Shown in pieces: positions 8,892 to 18,665 of a stretch of 64,000 nt of DNA. A model generated the notes under the pieces. It had not been told where the DNA came from and searched no databases. It saw only the letters and a program-made list of their open reading frames with translations. Numbering within the stretch: position 1 is the stretch's first letter; the number at the start of each line of letters is the position of its first letter. A program made the position numbers and the translations under genes. The stretch comes from an uncultured Clostridia bacterium. Lineage in GTDB: Bacteria > Bacillota > Clostridia > UMGS1810. The stretch is from the NCBI GenBank assembly GCA_934463165.1, contig CAKSJG010000016.1, positions 1-64,000 of the forward strand, read 5' to 3'.

Positions 8892-11177
8892 ATGATAAAA
8901 AGGGTAAATGTAAGTATTCAGAAAAGAATGCTTGTGCTTCTTATAGCCGCTGTTGTTCTTCTTGCCGCCATGCTTGTAAGAATAATGTGGATACAGACGA
9001 TTCACGGCAAGGAATACAGTAAAAATGCAGCTTTGCAGCAGACAAAGGATGTTGTTGTATCCTCAAAAAGAGGAACAATTTACGACAGAAACATGAACGA
9101 ACTTGCAAAAAGTGCGTCAGCCGATACCGTAACAATCAGTCCGCGTGAGATTAAAAAAGCAAAAAAGACCGAGGAGGTAACAAACGGTCTTGCCGATATT
9201 CTTAAAATGGATAAAAAGGATGTCGAAAAAATCGTATCACGCGATTCATCTTATGAAATAGTAAAAAGAAAAATAGACAAAAGCGTATCGGACGCTTTGC
9301 GCAAAAAAAATTACCCCGGTGTTACGCTTGTCGAAGACTACAAGAGATATTACCCCGGCGGCAGTCTTGCGGCGCATGTTATAGGTTTTGTCGGCACGGA
9401 TAACCAGGGTCTTTCGGGAATTGAAATGACATACGAAAACTATCTTAAAGGTTTGCCCGGAAGAATAGTAACGGCAAAAAATGCCGCAGGCACAAACATG
9501 CCTTATAAATACGAAAAATTTATAGACCCCGAAAACGGCGTTAACATTGTCCTCACCATAGACGAGGTTATTCAGAGAAAAGCAGAGGACTGTCTGAAAA
9601 AGACAGCCGAGGAATATGATGTTCAAAACGGCGCTGCGTGTATCATAATGGGCGCAAAAACGGGCGAAATTCTTGCAATGGCAACATACCCGACGTATGA
9701 CCTAAACAAGCCGTTTACCGTAGTCAGCGAGAAAGAACGGGAAAAGATAGACGAAGAAGAGGACGATAAGAAAAAGAATCAGATGACGTCCGACGTGCTC
9801 AATAAACAATGGCGAAACAAGGCCGTTGTTGACGCGTATGAGCCGGGTTCTACGTTTAAATCCATGGTTGCGGCAATGGCTCTTGAAGAAAATGTCGTAA
9901 GCCTTAACGAAGAATTTGTCTGCACGGGTTCTCTCCGCGTTGCGGACCGCGATATAAGCTGCGCAAACACCTCAGGTCACGGAAACGAAACATTTGTAAA
10001 AGGTGTTCACAATTCCTGCAACCCCATGTTTATGACGGTCGGCGCGAGGCTCGGAACTCAAAGATTTTATAAATATTACAAGGCGTTCGGATTCGGTGCG
10101 AAAACGGGATTTGACCTCCCGGGTGAAGCTCTCGGTTCGTTTTATGCAATGAAGAATTTTAACGAGGTTGAGCTTGCAACATCGTCGTTCGGTCAGGGCT
10201 TTACGGTTACTCCGCTTCAGCTTATAACCGCATACACGGCAATAACAAACGACGGAATGATGATCAGACCTCATCTGATAAAAGCGTTGTCCGATGATAA
10301 CGGCAATATAATCAAAAATTACGAGCCCGAAAAGATCAGGCAGGTTGTAAGCAAAGAAACTGCAAACACCGTCTGCAAAATACTTGAGGGCGTTGCTTCA
10401 GAGGGTACGAGTAAAAATGCATATATAGACGGTTACCGCGTTGCCGGCAAAACCGGTACGAGTGAAAAAATCCCGAGAGGAAACGGCAAATATGTTGCTT
10501 CTTTCGTGGGTTTTGCCCCGGCTGACGATCCCGAGGTTATATGCTTGCTTATGTTTGACGAACCGATGAAAGGCTCTCACATGGGCGGTCAGGTAGCGGC
10601 TCCGGTATTTAAAGAGATAATGTCCGATGTTTTGGTATATCTCCAGGTGCCGAGCACAAGTGCAGAAGATAACAGCGTTAAATATAACTATGTTCCCGAT
10701 GTAAAGGGCAAGGCTAAGTCAGAAGCGCAAAAGAGCCTTTCCGACAGCGGCTTTAAGGTTAAAATTATCGGCTCGGGTGAAAATGTCGTATCTCAGAGCC
10801 CCGTTGCGGGCACGGCTCTCGGCAGCAATGCTGTTGTGATTCTGTATACTGAGAATACATCCGATGATTATGTCACTGTTCCCGATCTTTACGGAGCGTA
10901 TGCATCGGATGCAAATGTACTTTTGGTAAATGCCGATCTGAACATGAAGCTCAGCTCTGCCGCCGCTGCGGCAAAGAACCTTGTCGGCAATCAGATTCCG
11001 GCGGCGGGTTCGCAGGTGCTGCGCGGAAGCATCGTAACGCTTGAATTTAACTACACGGGCAACCGTGCAACGGATATAAAGACAAAGGTTGAAAGCAAGA
11101 AAAAGACCGATGAAAGCGATGATGAGGATAAACCGTCGGATGAAAAAAACGATAAAAAGACAAAACAGGATGAATAG
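8892..11177 (+). CDS. Class B penicillin-binding protein with two PASTA domains (PBP2B/SpoVD type)
   Basis: ATG at 8892 is set by AAGGAG at 8877-8882; the longer in-frame ATG at 8856 has no such site. The 761-residue protein has an N-terminal transmembrane helix (about 9-35), a dimerisation domain, and a transpeptidase domain with S-T-F-K at Ser320, S-C-N at 375-377 and K-T-G-T at 520-523. Two PASTA domains follow (about residues 600-655 and 670-725), then a Lys/Asp-rich tail. It crosslinks peptidoglycan at the septum or during spore cortex synthesis. B. subtilis PBP2B has two PASTA domains and SpoVD one, so the division form is slightly favoured, but only one such gene is in the cluster and its role cannot be fixed. 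Confidence 0.93.
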   Translation: MIKRVNVSIQKRMLVLLIAAVVLLAAMLVRIMWIQTIHGKEYSKNAALQQTKDVVVSSKRGTIYDRNMNELAKSASADTVTISPREIKKAKKTEEVTNGLADILKMDKKDVEKIVSRDSSYEIVKRKIDKSVSDALRKKNYPGVTLVEDYKRYYPGGSLAAHVIGFVGTDNQGLSGIEMTYENYLKGLPGRIVTAKNAAGTNMPYKYEKFIDPENGVNIVLTIDEVIQRKAEDCLKKTAEEYDVQNGAACIIMGAKTGEILAMATYPTYDLNKPFTVVSEKEREKIDEEEDDKKKNQMTSDVLNKQWRNKAVVDAYEPGSTFKSMVAAMALEENVVSLNEEFVCTGSLRVADRDISCANTSGHGNETFVKGVHNSCNPMFMTVGARLGTQRFYKYYKAFGFGAKTGFDLPGEALGSFYAMKNFNEVELATSSFGQGFTVTPLQLITAYTAITNDGMMIRPHLIKALSDDNGNIIKNYEPEKIRQVVSKETANTVCKILEGVASEGTSKNAYIDGYRVAGKTGTSEKIPRGNGKYVASFVGFAPADDPEVICLLMFDEPMKGSHMGGQVAAPVFKEIMSDVLVYLQVPSTSAEDNSVKYNYVPDVKGKAKSEAQKSLSDSGFKVKIIGSGENVVSQSPVAGTALGSNAVVILYTENTSDDYVTVPDLYGAYASDANVLLVNADLNMKLSSAAAAAKNLVGNQIPAAGSQVLRGSIVTLEFNYTGNRATDIKTKVESKKKTDESDDEDKPSDEKNDKKTKQDE

Positions 11178-11205
11178 CCGATAATCAGAAAAGGGGATCT
11201 TTAAT

Positions 11206-12648
11206 TTGAAAATAGAAGAACTTATAAAAAAACTTAATCCGGTTGCCGTATACGGCGAGTCTTGCGCAGACGCGGATTTTGTTACAAACGATTCGAGAAA
11301 ATGCAAAGAAAACTCGGTTTTTGCCGCCGTAAGAGGCTTTGCGACAGACGGGCATAGGTTTATAGGCAAGGCTGTTGAAAACGGAGCCTGCGCGGTTATA
11401 TGCGAGGAGTATAACCCGAGCTTTGACGTTTGCCAGATAGTTGTCGAAAACAGTCGTTGTGCCGAGGCGATTGCGGCAAGCGAAATACTCGGGAATCCGT
11501 CAGAAAAATTTAAGCTTATCGGGGTCACCGGAACAAACGGCAAAACAACAATAACATATCTTGTAAAACACATTCTTGATTCATGCGGATATAAAACAGG
11601 TCTCATCGGCACAAATCAGAATATGATAGGCGACAAAATACTCGAAACCGGCAGAACAACTCCCGATTCCGTAGAGCTTCAGCAGCTTTTTGCAAAAATG
11701 GCGGACGCCGGTGTTGATTTTTGCATTATGGAAGTATCGTCGCATGCGCTTGCGCTTGACAGGGTTTACGGCTGTCACTATGCCGTAGGAGGGTTTACAA
11801 ACCTTACTCAGGATCATCTTGATTTTCACAAAACAATGGATAATTACGCCGCCGCAAAGGCAAAGCTTTTTGAAATATCCGACGCGGCTGTCATAAACAC
11901 CGACGATAAATACGGAAAGAAAATGGCAGAAAACTGCCCCTGCAAGGTCATTGGCTACGGCGTCGAAGCCGATGCCGAGCTTAAAGCGGAGAATATAGAA
12001 TACAGAGCCTCGGGCATTTCGTTTGACGTATCCGGCAAGAGATATCATCTTGCCATTCCGGGTGAATTTTCGGTATATAACGCTCTATGCGCCATAGGTA
12101 TTGCAAAATCTGTCGGCACAGATGATGAGAAAATACGCGAAGCGCTCTCCACGGCGCATGGTGTAAAGGGCAGGGCGGAGGTTGTCCGCACAGATACGGA
12201 TTACACCGTTATAATAGACTATGCCCACACCCCGGACGGAATTGAAAACATTTTAAATGCCGTCCGAGGATTTGCAAAAAAGAGAATAATAATTGTTTTC
12301 GGATGCGGAGGAGACCGCGACAACACAAAACGTCCGATAATGGGTAAAATTGCAGGCAAGCTTGCCGATTTCTGTGTTGTTACAAGTGATAACCCCCGAA
12401 CCGAAGACCCCATGAGAATTATAAAAATGGTTGAAGACGGAGTTAAAGAGAGCGGATGTGACTACGTTGTCATCGAAAACCGCCGTGAAGCAATAAAATA
12501 TGCCATGGAGCATGCACATGCCGATGATATTATAGTCCTTGCGGGAAAAGGTCACGAAACATATCAGATTTTAAACAGCGGAACGATACATTTTGACGAG
12601 CGTGAGGTTGTCCGCGATATTTTGAATAAAAGGGGAAATATAAATTGA
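11206..12648 (+). CDS. murE: UDP-N-acetylmuramoyl-tripeptide synthetase MurE (meso-DAP type)
   Basis: TTG start at 11206 after AAAGGGGATC. The 480-residue ligase has the ATP loop G-V-T-G-T-N-G-K-T-T near residue 105 and the amino-acid selectivity motif D-N-P-R near residue 395. The D-N-P-R form goes with meso-diaminopimelate rather than lysine, so the cell wall is predicted to be DAP-type. It adds the third residue of the stem peptide in the cytoplasm. The murF start overlaps its stop codon, so the two are translationally coupled. Confidence 0.96.
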   Translation: MKIEELIKKLNPVAVYGESCADADFVTNDSRKCKENSVFAAVRGFATDGHRFIGKAVENGACAVICEEYNPSFDVCQIVVENSRCAEAIAASEILGNPSEKFKLIGVTGTNGKTTITYLVKHILDSCGYKTGLIGTNQNMIGDKILETGRTTPDSVELQQLFAKMADAGVDFCIMEVSSHALALDRVYGCHYAVGGFTNLTQDHLDFHKTMDNYAAAKAKLFEISDAAVINTDDKYGKKMAENCPCKVIGYGVEADAELKAENIEYRASGISFDVSGKRYHLAIPGEFSVYNALCAIGIAKSVGTDDEKIREALSTAHGVKGRAEVVRTDTDYTVIIDYAHTPDGIENILNAVRGFAKKRIIIVFGCGGDRDNTKRPIMGKIAGKLADFCVVTSDNPRTEDPMRIIKMVEDGVKESGCDYVVIENRREAIKYAMEHAHADDIIVLAGKGHETYQILNSGTIHFDEREVVRDILNKRGNIN

Positions 12649-14006
12649 TATATCCTACAGAACCGATGACAGCGTCGGAAATTGCAAGGGCATGCAAAGG
12701 CAGACTGATAAGCGGCGATCCCGATTTTAAGTTTACTTCCGTAACGACGGACAGCCGCACGACGGATAGCGGAACTCTTTTCATCCCTCTTAAGGGCGAA
12801 AGGTTTGACGGTCACGATTTTATAAAAAATGTTGTGGATTCGGGTGCGGGCGGCTATATCTTTTCTTCCGGGAAATGCACCCCCGACGGAAAATGCGCTG
12901 CAATAGAAGTAAATGACACTTCGGATGCAATTTTAGATATTGCCGCATACTACAGAAGCCGATTCGGTAACCTTACGGTTATCGGTCTTACGGGCAGCGT
13001 CGGCAAAACCACAACAAAGGGAATGATAGCGTCCGTTTTATCCGAAAAATATAAAACGCACAGCACGGAGAAAAACTATAACAACAATATCGGCGTTCCG
13101 CTGACTCTTTTCGGTCTTAAATCCGACGATGAAGCGGCGGTTGTCGAAATGGGAATGAGCGGCTTCGGCGAAATAAAGGTTTTGTCGGAGTGTGCGCGCC
13201 CCGATATTGCGGTTATAACCAATATCGGCACCTGCCATATTGAATTTCTCGGCAGCCGTGAGGGAATACTGAAAGCGAAATGCGAAATTTTTGACGGGTT
13301 GAAAAAAGGCGGAAAAGTTGTTTTGAACGGTGACGATTCGTATCTTGCGGGTCTTGACGGCAAAACGGAGCTTGACATAACATATGTCGGCATAAAGTCG
13401 GATCTGTGCAGATATAAAGCGGAAAACATCCGTCTTTCGGAATCGGGCGCCGATTTTGAAGCGGACGGAAAAAAATATCATATAAATGTTGCCGGAGGAC
13501 ATAATATATATAACGCTCTTACGGCAATTGCCGTCGGATATATGATGAATATGACATATGAAGAGATAAGAGCGGGTCTTGAAAGCTACAAAAGCGAGGG
13601 AATACGCCAGAATATTATTTCGTACGGCGGCATAAAAATAATAAATGACTGTTACAACGCAAGCCCCGACGCAATGAAAGCCGAGGCTGACGTCCTTGAA
13701 TCGCTTGCTGCAAAAAGAAGAATTGCCGTTCTCGGCGATATGGCGGAGCTCGGCGAAATGGGAGCGGAGCTTCACGGGGATGTCGGCAGATATTTAAACA
13801 AAAAAAATATTGATACTTTGGTAACGGTCGGTTCTCTTGCAAGACACATTGCCGAAAACGCAAAGAATATACCGTCGCATTGCTTTGATGACTGTGACGG
13901 CGCTACAGCGTTTTTAAAATCATATCTTTCAGAGGGAGATGCGGTTTTGATCAAGGCTTCGAGATGCATGAAATTCGAGAGAATATCAAAAGCGCTTTGT
14001 GAATAA
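12645..14006 (+). CDS. murF: UDP-N-acetylmuramoyl-tripeptide--D-alanyl-D-alanine ligase MurF
   Basis: The TTG start at 12645 overlaps the murE TGA in the sequence TTGA, with AGGGGA upstream. The 453-residue protein has the Mur-ligase ATP loop G-L-T-G-S-V-G-K-T-T-T-K-G near residue 112, the N-N-I-G-V-P motif typical of MurF, and N-D-C-Y-N-A-S-P near residue 335. It adds D-Ala-D-Ala to complete the pentapeptide precursor. Confidence 0.96.
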   Translation: MIYPTEPMTASEIARACKGRLISGDPDFKFTSVTTDSRTTDSGTLFIPLKGERFDGHDFIKNVVDSGAGGYIFSSGKCTPDGKCAAIEVNDTSDAILDIAAYYRSRFGNLTVIGLTGSVGKTTTKGMIASVLSEKYKTHSTEKNYNNNIGVPLTLFGLKSDDEAAVVEMGMSGFGEIKVLSECARPDIAVITNIGTCHIEFLGSREGILKAKCEIFDGLKKGGKVVLNGDDSYLAGLDGKTELDITYVGIKSDLCRYKAENIRLSESGADFEADGKKYHINVAGGHNIYNALTAIAVGYMMNMTYEEIRAGLESYKSEGIRQNIISYGGIKIINDCYNASPDAMKAEADVLESLAAKRRIAVLGDMAELGEMGAELHGDVGRYLNKKNIDTLVTVGSLARHIAENAKNIPSHCFDDCDGATAFLKSYLSEGDAVLIKASRCMKFERISKALCE

Positions 14007-14095
14007 GCGTATAATAAGCATACTTTAACTTCACGGCATACGCAAAAATGTGCGGAGGTTTAAGAGGACAATAACAAAAAAACGAGGTAATAAAA

Positions 14096-15061
14096 TTGAA
14101 CACAAACATACTGATAATATCAATTGTAATTTCATTTGTTGCGGCAATGGTTTGCGCCCCTGTCCTGATACCGATTCTTCATAAGCTTAAGTTCGGTCAG
14201 GAAATACGCGAAATCGGGCCGAGCTGGCACAAAAAAAAGAGCGGAACCCCCACAATGGGCGGATTTATATTTATAATTCCGACGGTTATCTGTACACTTT
14301 TGTTTGTGAGAAACACTTTTGGAGTGTGTCTTATGCTTTTCTCCGTTTCCTTTGCTTTTGTCGGGTTTATCGATGATTACATAAAGGTTGTCAAAAAGAG
14401 AAACCTCGGCCTGACCGAGGTGCAGAAGTTTTTGCTTCAGCTTTTGTTTTCGGTTGTATTTATCGCTGTCTGTGACTACATACTTGACCTCACCGACACA
14501 AAGATATTCATTCCGTTTGCAAAGAAATATGCGGATATAGGCATTTTTTACATACCGCTAACGCTTTTTGTCCTCATAGGAACGACAAACAGCGTTAATC
14601 TTACCGACGGCGTAGACGGTCTTGCGGCAAGCGTTACGGTTGTTGTATGCGCTTTTCTGGCAATACTCTCATACAAATGGGGTTATTATGATGTCACGGT
14701 GTTCAACGGGGCGGTGCTTGCGGCTCTTCTCGGATTTTTGGTTTTCAATCATCATCCCGCAAAAATATTTATGGGAGATACCGGCTCGCTGTTTCTCGGA
14801 GGAGTAGTTTGCTCCTCTGCGCTTATGATGAAAAATCCGCTCATACTCATAATCTGCGGCGGTGTGTATGTTATAGAAACCCTGTCTGTTATAATACAGG
14901 TTACATACTTTAAAAAGACTCATAAAAGAATATTTAAAATGACGCCGATACATCACCATTTTGAAATGTCGGGATGGAGTGAGGCAAAGATAGTCACTGC
15001 AGCAAGCTGCATGACGGCGGTTTTATGTCTGATATCATATTTTGCATGCGTGCAGCTGTGA
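14096..15061 (+). CDS. mraY: Phospho-N-acetylmuramoyl-pentapeptide-transferase MraY
   Basis: TTG start at 14096 after ACGAGGTAA. About ten transmembrane helices over 321 residues, with the family motifs G-T-P-T-M-G-G near residue 50, the F-I-D-D-Y-I-K-V loop near residue 89, N-L-T-D-G-V-D-G-L near residue 169 and the H-H-H-F-E motif near residue 284. It transfers the muramoyl-pentapeptide to undecaprenyl phosphate to form lipid I. An 89-base spacer separates it from murF; no murD follows it, unlike the common order. Confidence 0.96.
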   Translation: MNTNILIISIVISFVAAMVCAPVLIPILHKLKFGQEIREIGPSWHKKKSGTPTMGGFIFIIPTVICTLLFVRNTFGVCLMLFSVSFAFVGFIDDYIKVVKKRNLGLTEVQKFLLQLLFSVVFIAVCDYILDLTDTKIFIPFAKKYADIGIFYIPLTLFVLIGTTNSVNLTDGVDGLAASVTVVVCAFLAILSYKWGYYDVTVFNGAVLAALLGFLVFNHHPAKIFMGDTGSLFLGGVVCSSALMMKNPLILIICGGVYVIETLSVIIQVTYFKKTHKRIFKMTPIHHHFEMSGWSEAKIVTAASCMTAVLCLISYFACVQL

Positions 15062-15103
15062 ATACCGACACCTGATGCGGTATAATCGAAGGAGGAAAGC
15101 AAT

Positions 15104-16216
15104 TTGCCCGGTAAACAGAAAATCCGTACACCTGAAAAGAAAAATAAAATAGACTATGTATTTCTCATTGCCGTTATGTCGCTTTTGTGTTACGGGCTGA
15201 TAATGGTTTTCAGTGCAAGCAGCGCAAATGCTCATTACAGATACAACGACGCATATTATTTCATCAAGAGACAGGCAATATGGGCGGTTGTCGGAGTTGC
15301 CATAATGTTTGTAGCGTCAAGAATACCGTATGACTTTTTATATAAAAATGCCGTAAAAATTCTTGCGGTGAGCGTTGTTCTCCTTATAGCTGTGCCTTTT
15401 GTCGGTGTTTCGGCAAACGGAGCAAAGCGCTGGCTCGGCTTCGGCGCGGTGACGTTTCAGCCGTCCGAGGTTGCAAAGTTTGCGATCATCGTGTTTCTTG
15501 CGCGCAGCTTAAGCGTCAACAAAGACGCCCTCCGTGATTTTACAAAAGGCTTTTTGCCATATGTTGCAATAATCGGAATCGTTGCTTTTCTTGTTGTTAT
15601 AGAGCCGCATCTCAGCGGCGCCATAGTCATTGCGCTCACGGGCTTCATAGTTTTGTGGGCGGCGGGGGCAAAGGTTTCTCACTTTGTTGCCGTGGGTCTT
15701 CCGGCTCTTTGCGCGGCCGTCGCGCTGATGCTTAGTGCAGACTACAGACTCGAACGTGTAACGACGTTTCTTGATCCGTTTAAAAATACGAGTGATGAGG
15801 GCTGGCAGGTTGTGCAGTCTCTGTATGCCATAGGCTCGGGCGGCTTTTTCGGCCTCGGTCTCGGTCAGAGCAGGCAGAAATTTCTCTACCTCCCCGAACC
15901 GCAGAATGACTTTATATTTTCGGTTATATGCGAAGAACTCGGCTTTATAGGCGCTGCGCTTGTCATAGCCCTGTTTACGCTTCTCATATGGCGCGGAGTA
16001 CGCATAGCAATAAATGCGCCGAATAAGTTTGCGTCTCTTCTGGTTATAGGTATAATGGGTCTTATAGCCATTCAGGTAATAATAAATATTGCCGTTGTAA
16101 CCTCATCCGTTCCGGCAACGGGTATGCCTCTTCCGTTTTTCAGCTACGGCGGCTCGTCGCTGGTATTTATCCTCGGAGAGATGGGAGTTGTGCTGTCGAT
16201 ATCTCGCGAAACATAA
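15104..16216 (+). CDS. ftsW: SEDS lipid II polymerase FtsW/SpoVE
   Basis: TTG start at 15104 after GAAGGAGG. A 370-residue protein with about ten membrane helices and the SEDS signatures K-R-W-L-G-F-G-A-V-T-F-Q-P-S-E near residue 108, L-P-E-P-Q-N-D-F-I-F near residue 264 and P-F-F-S-Y-G-G-S-S at the C-terminus. It polymerises lipid II with the class B penicillin-binding protein encoded upstream. FtsW and SpoVE cannot be told apart from sequence alone here; FtsW is used as the general name. Confidence 0.93.
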   Translation: MPGKQKIRTPEKKNKIDYVFLIAVMSLLCYGLIMVFSASSANAHYRYNDAYYFIKRQAIWAVVGVAIMFVASRIPYDFLYKNAVKILAVSVVLLIAVPFVGVSANGAKRWLGFGAVTFQPSEVAKFAIIVFLARSLSVNKDALRDFTKGFLPYVAIIGIVAFLVVIEPHLSGAIVIALTGFIVLWAAGAKVSHFVAVGLPALCAAVALMLSADYRLERVTTFLDPFKNTSDEGWQVVQSLYAIGSGGFFGLGLGQSRQKFLYLPEPQNDFIFSVICEELGFIGAALVIALFTLLIWRGVRIAINAPNKFASLLVIGIMGLIAIQVIINIAVVTSSVPATGMPLPFFSYGGSSLVFILGEMGVVLSISRET

Positions 16217-16247
16217 CGGCATTTAATGACTTTGGGAGTGAATAAAT

Positions 16248-17354
16248 TTGAAAATCATATTTTCCGGCGGAGGAACCGCCGGTCACATAAACCCTGCGCT
16301 TGCAATTGCAGATTATATTTCATCTGCCGAAAAAAAAACGGAGATACTTTTTATCGGCACAAAAGCCGGTCTTGAAAGCTCTCTTGTGCCGAAAGCGGGC
16401 TACAATATCGAATATGTCCGCGTTGAGGGTCTCGGAGCAAAACCAAACCTTAAGAATTTAAAGTCTTTTTTTCATATGATGACGGCAAAGAAAAAATGCA
16501 AGAAAATCATCTCGGATTTCGGCGCGGACGCTGTCGTCGGCACGGGCGGCTATGTATGCGCTCCCGCGGTTATGGCGGCAAATTCGCTTTCCGTTCCGAC
16601 TCTCATACACGAGCAGAACGTTTTTCCCGGCAGTGCGGTTAAGCTTCTTTCAAAAAATTCAACCGTTACGGCAATAAGCTTTGAGGAAAGCCGCAAATAT
16701 CTCACGTCTGCAAAAAAAATCCTTTTTACGGGTAACCCGATCAGACCCGAGATTCTGTCGTGCAGCAGAGATGACTCGCGCCGAAAGCTTGATCTTAAAA
16801 ACGAAAAATTCATTGTGATATTCGGCGGAAGCCTCGGAGCGGAAAAAATCAACTCCGTTGCACTGGATTATCTTAAGTCTCTGCAGGGAAAGGGAGGATA
16901 TAAAATTCTTTTCGCAACGGGAAAGAGGAACTATGATTCGGTTTCTGCCGAAGCCGAAAAGCTCGGAATAACAAAGAATAAAAGCATACAGATAGTGCCT
17001 TACATATATAACATGGACGAAGTCATGAGCGCTGCGGATCTTGCAGTATGCCGCTCGGGTGCGATAACCGTCTCGGAGCTTTGTGCTCTCGGTAAGCCCG
17101 CGATACTCATTCCGTCGCCGAACGTCACGCACAATCACCAGGAATACAACGCGCGTGCACTTTCAGATAACGGGGCGGCAATAACCATTCTCGAAAAAGA
17201 CTTCAATGTTTCGGCATTGGATGCCGCCGTGCGTTCAATACTGAAAGACGAAGAATCCATACGCACAATGTCTGCTGCGTCATCAAAAATAAAATCCGTT
17301 GACGCGCTTGAAATTATATATAAAGAACTTAAGAAAATTACCGCCGCGCGGTAA
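16248..17354 (+). CDS. murG: Lipid II synthase MurG
   Basis: TTG start at 16248 after GGGAGTG. The 368-residue GT28 glycosyltransferase has the N-terminal G-G-G-T-A-G-H-I-N-P loop (residues of about 7-16), the H-E-Q-N-V-F-P-G motif near residue 122 and the donor-site segment C-R-S-G-A-I-T-V-S-E-L near residue 268. It adds GlcNAc to lipid I on the inner membrane face. The final residues follow the expected family length. Confidence 0.96.
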   Translation: MKIIFSGGGTAGHINPALAIADYISSAEKKTEILFIGTKAGLESSLVPKAGYNIEYVRVEGLGAKPNLKNLKSFFHMMTAKKKCKKIISDFGADAVVGTGGYVCAPAVMAANSLSVPTLIHEQNVFPGSAVKLLSKNSTVTAISFEESRKYLTSAKKILFTGNPIRPEILSCSRDDSRRKLDLKNEKFIVIFGGSLGAEKINSVALDYLKSLQGKGGYKILFATGKRNYDSVSAEAEKLGITKNKSIQIVPYIYNMDEVMSAADLAVCRSGAITVSELCALGKPAILIPSPNVTHNHQEYNARALSDNGAAITILEKDFNVSALDAAVRSILKDEESIRTMSAASSKIKSVDALEIIYKELKKITAAR

Positions 17355-17412
17355 CATATAAGCACTCTTTCGCATAATCTGAAATATATTCAGGTACACG
17401 GAGGTGCTTAAA

Positions 17413-18663
17413 ATGAGCCGCTACAAAATCGAAGGCGGTCACAGACTGAACGGAAGCATACACATACACGGTGCAAAAAATGCGGCGCTGCCGATCCTTG
17501 CGGCAACCGTAATCAACGCGGGCAAAAGTGTAATACATAACTGTCCGATTCTTTCGGACGTAAAAAACACCATAGAAATACTTGAATATTTGGGCTGCAA
17601 AGCAGAAATATTCGGCAATGATGTTTATATAGATTCGTCGGATGCCGAATATGTGCGCATTCCGCTTGAGATTATGAATAAAACACGCATATCCACGCTT
17701 TTTGCCGGAGCTCTTTCGGCAAGATTCAAAACCTCATTCATTGCAGGCAGCGGAGGCTGCCATATCGGCTCAAGACCGATTGATATTCATCTTGACGCAT
17801 TCAGAAAAATGGGAATGAATGTTCGCTGCGGTGATGACGGAGTGTATTTCGGCAGTAATGTTTTGCATTCGTGCCGCATAAATCTGCCGTTCCCGTCCGT
17901 CGGTGCAACGGAGAATATAATGCTTGCTGCATCGCGCTTTACGGGTACCGTGCTTATAACAAACGCTGCGCGCGAGCCCGAAATCGTGAATCTTGCCGAG
18001 TATCTCTCGAGCATCGGCGTAAGCATCACCGGTGCGGGAAGCGACACCGTCCTGATACGCGGAACCGGCCGCCCGAAAGACGGCAGCGTCCGCATCATTG
18101 CCGACAGAATAGTTGCGGCAACATATGCATGCTGCACGGCGGCATGCGGAGGCGAGGTTTATACGGATTGTCCGCCGAATATGCTTTCTCCCGTAATTTC
18201 GGTATTGCGCCGTATGGGCGCAAGCGTATTATGCCGTAGCGACGGATTTTATATAAAATCCGATTGCAGATGTAAAAATATTCCGTATATATGCACCGGC
18301 CCTTATCCGAATTTTCCGACGGACTGTCAGCCCCTTATTATTGCACTGATGTCTGTATCGGACGGAACGGGAGCCGTGAGAGAAAAAATATTTGAAAACC
18401 GTTTCGGCCTTTGCGAAAGGCTCAGCGCCATGGGAGCTGACATTGCCGTAAACGGCAGAACAGCCGTTATACGCGGTGTGAAAAAGCTTAAGGCATCCGA
18501 AATCGACGCATGCGATCTCAGGTGCGGAGCAGCTCTTACGGTTGCGGCGCTTGCAGCTGACGGCACAAGCATAATCGGCAATGCTCAGCTTATTGAGCGC
18601 GGTTATGAAGATATATGTGCCGACCTGAAATGCCTCGGGGCAAAAACAGAGAGGATTGACTGA
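17413..18663 (+). CDS. murA: UDP-N-acetylglucosamine 1-carboxyvinyltransferase MurA
   Basis: ATG at 17413 with GGAGGTG at 17400-17406; an in-frame GTG inside that site is rejected. The 416-residue EPSP-synthase-like protein carries K-N-A-A-L-P near residue 22 and the active-site loop G-G-C-H-I-G-S-R-P with Cys116 in place of the E. coli Cys115, so it should be fosfomycin-sensitive. It commits UDP-GlcNAc to peptidoglycan. Clostridia often have two MurA copies; this is the dcw one. Confidence 0.94.
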   Translation: MSRYKIEGGHRLNGSIHIHGAKNAALPILAATVINAGKSVIHNCPILSDVKNTIEILEYLGCKAEIFGNDVYIDSSDAEYVRIPLEIMNKTRISTLFAGALSARFKTSFIAGSGGCHIGSRPIDIHLDAFRKMGMNVRCGDDGVYFGSNVLHSCRINLPFPSVGATENIMLAASRFTGTVLITNAAREPEIVNLAEYLSSIGVSITGAGSDTVLIRGTGRPKDGSVRIIADRIVAATYACCTAACGGEVYTDCPPNMLSPVISVLRRMGASVLCRSDGFYIKSDCRCKNIPYICTGPYPNFPTDCQPLIIALMSVSDGTGAVREKIFENRFGLCERLSAMGADIAVNGRTAVIRGVKKLKASEIDACDLRCGAALTVAALAADGTSIIGNAQLIERGYEDICADLKCLGAKTERID

Positions 18664-18665
18664 CT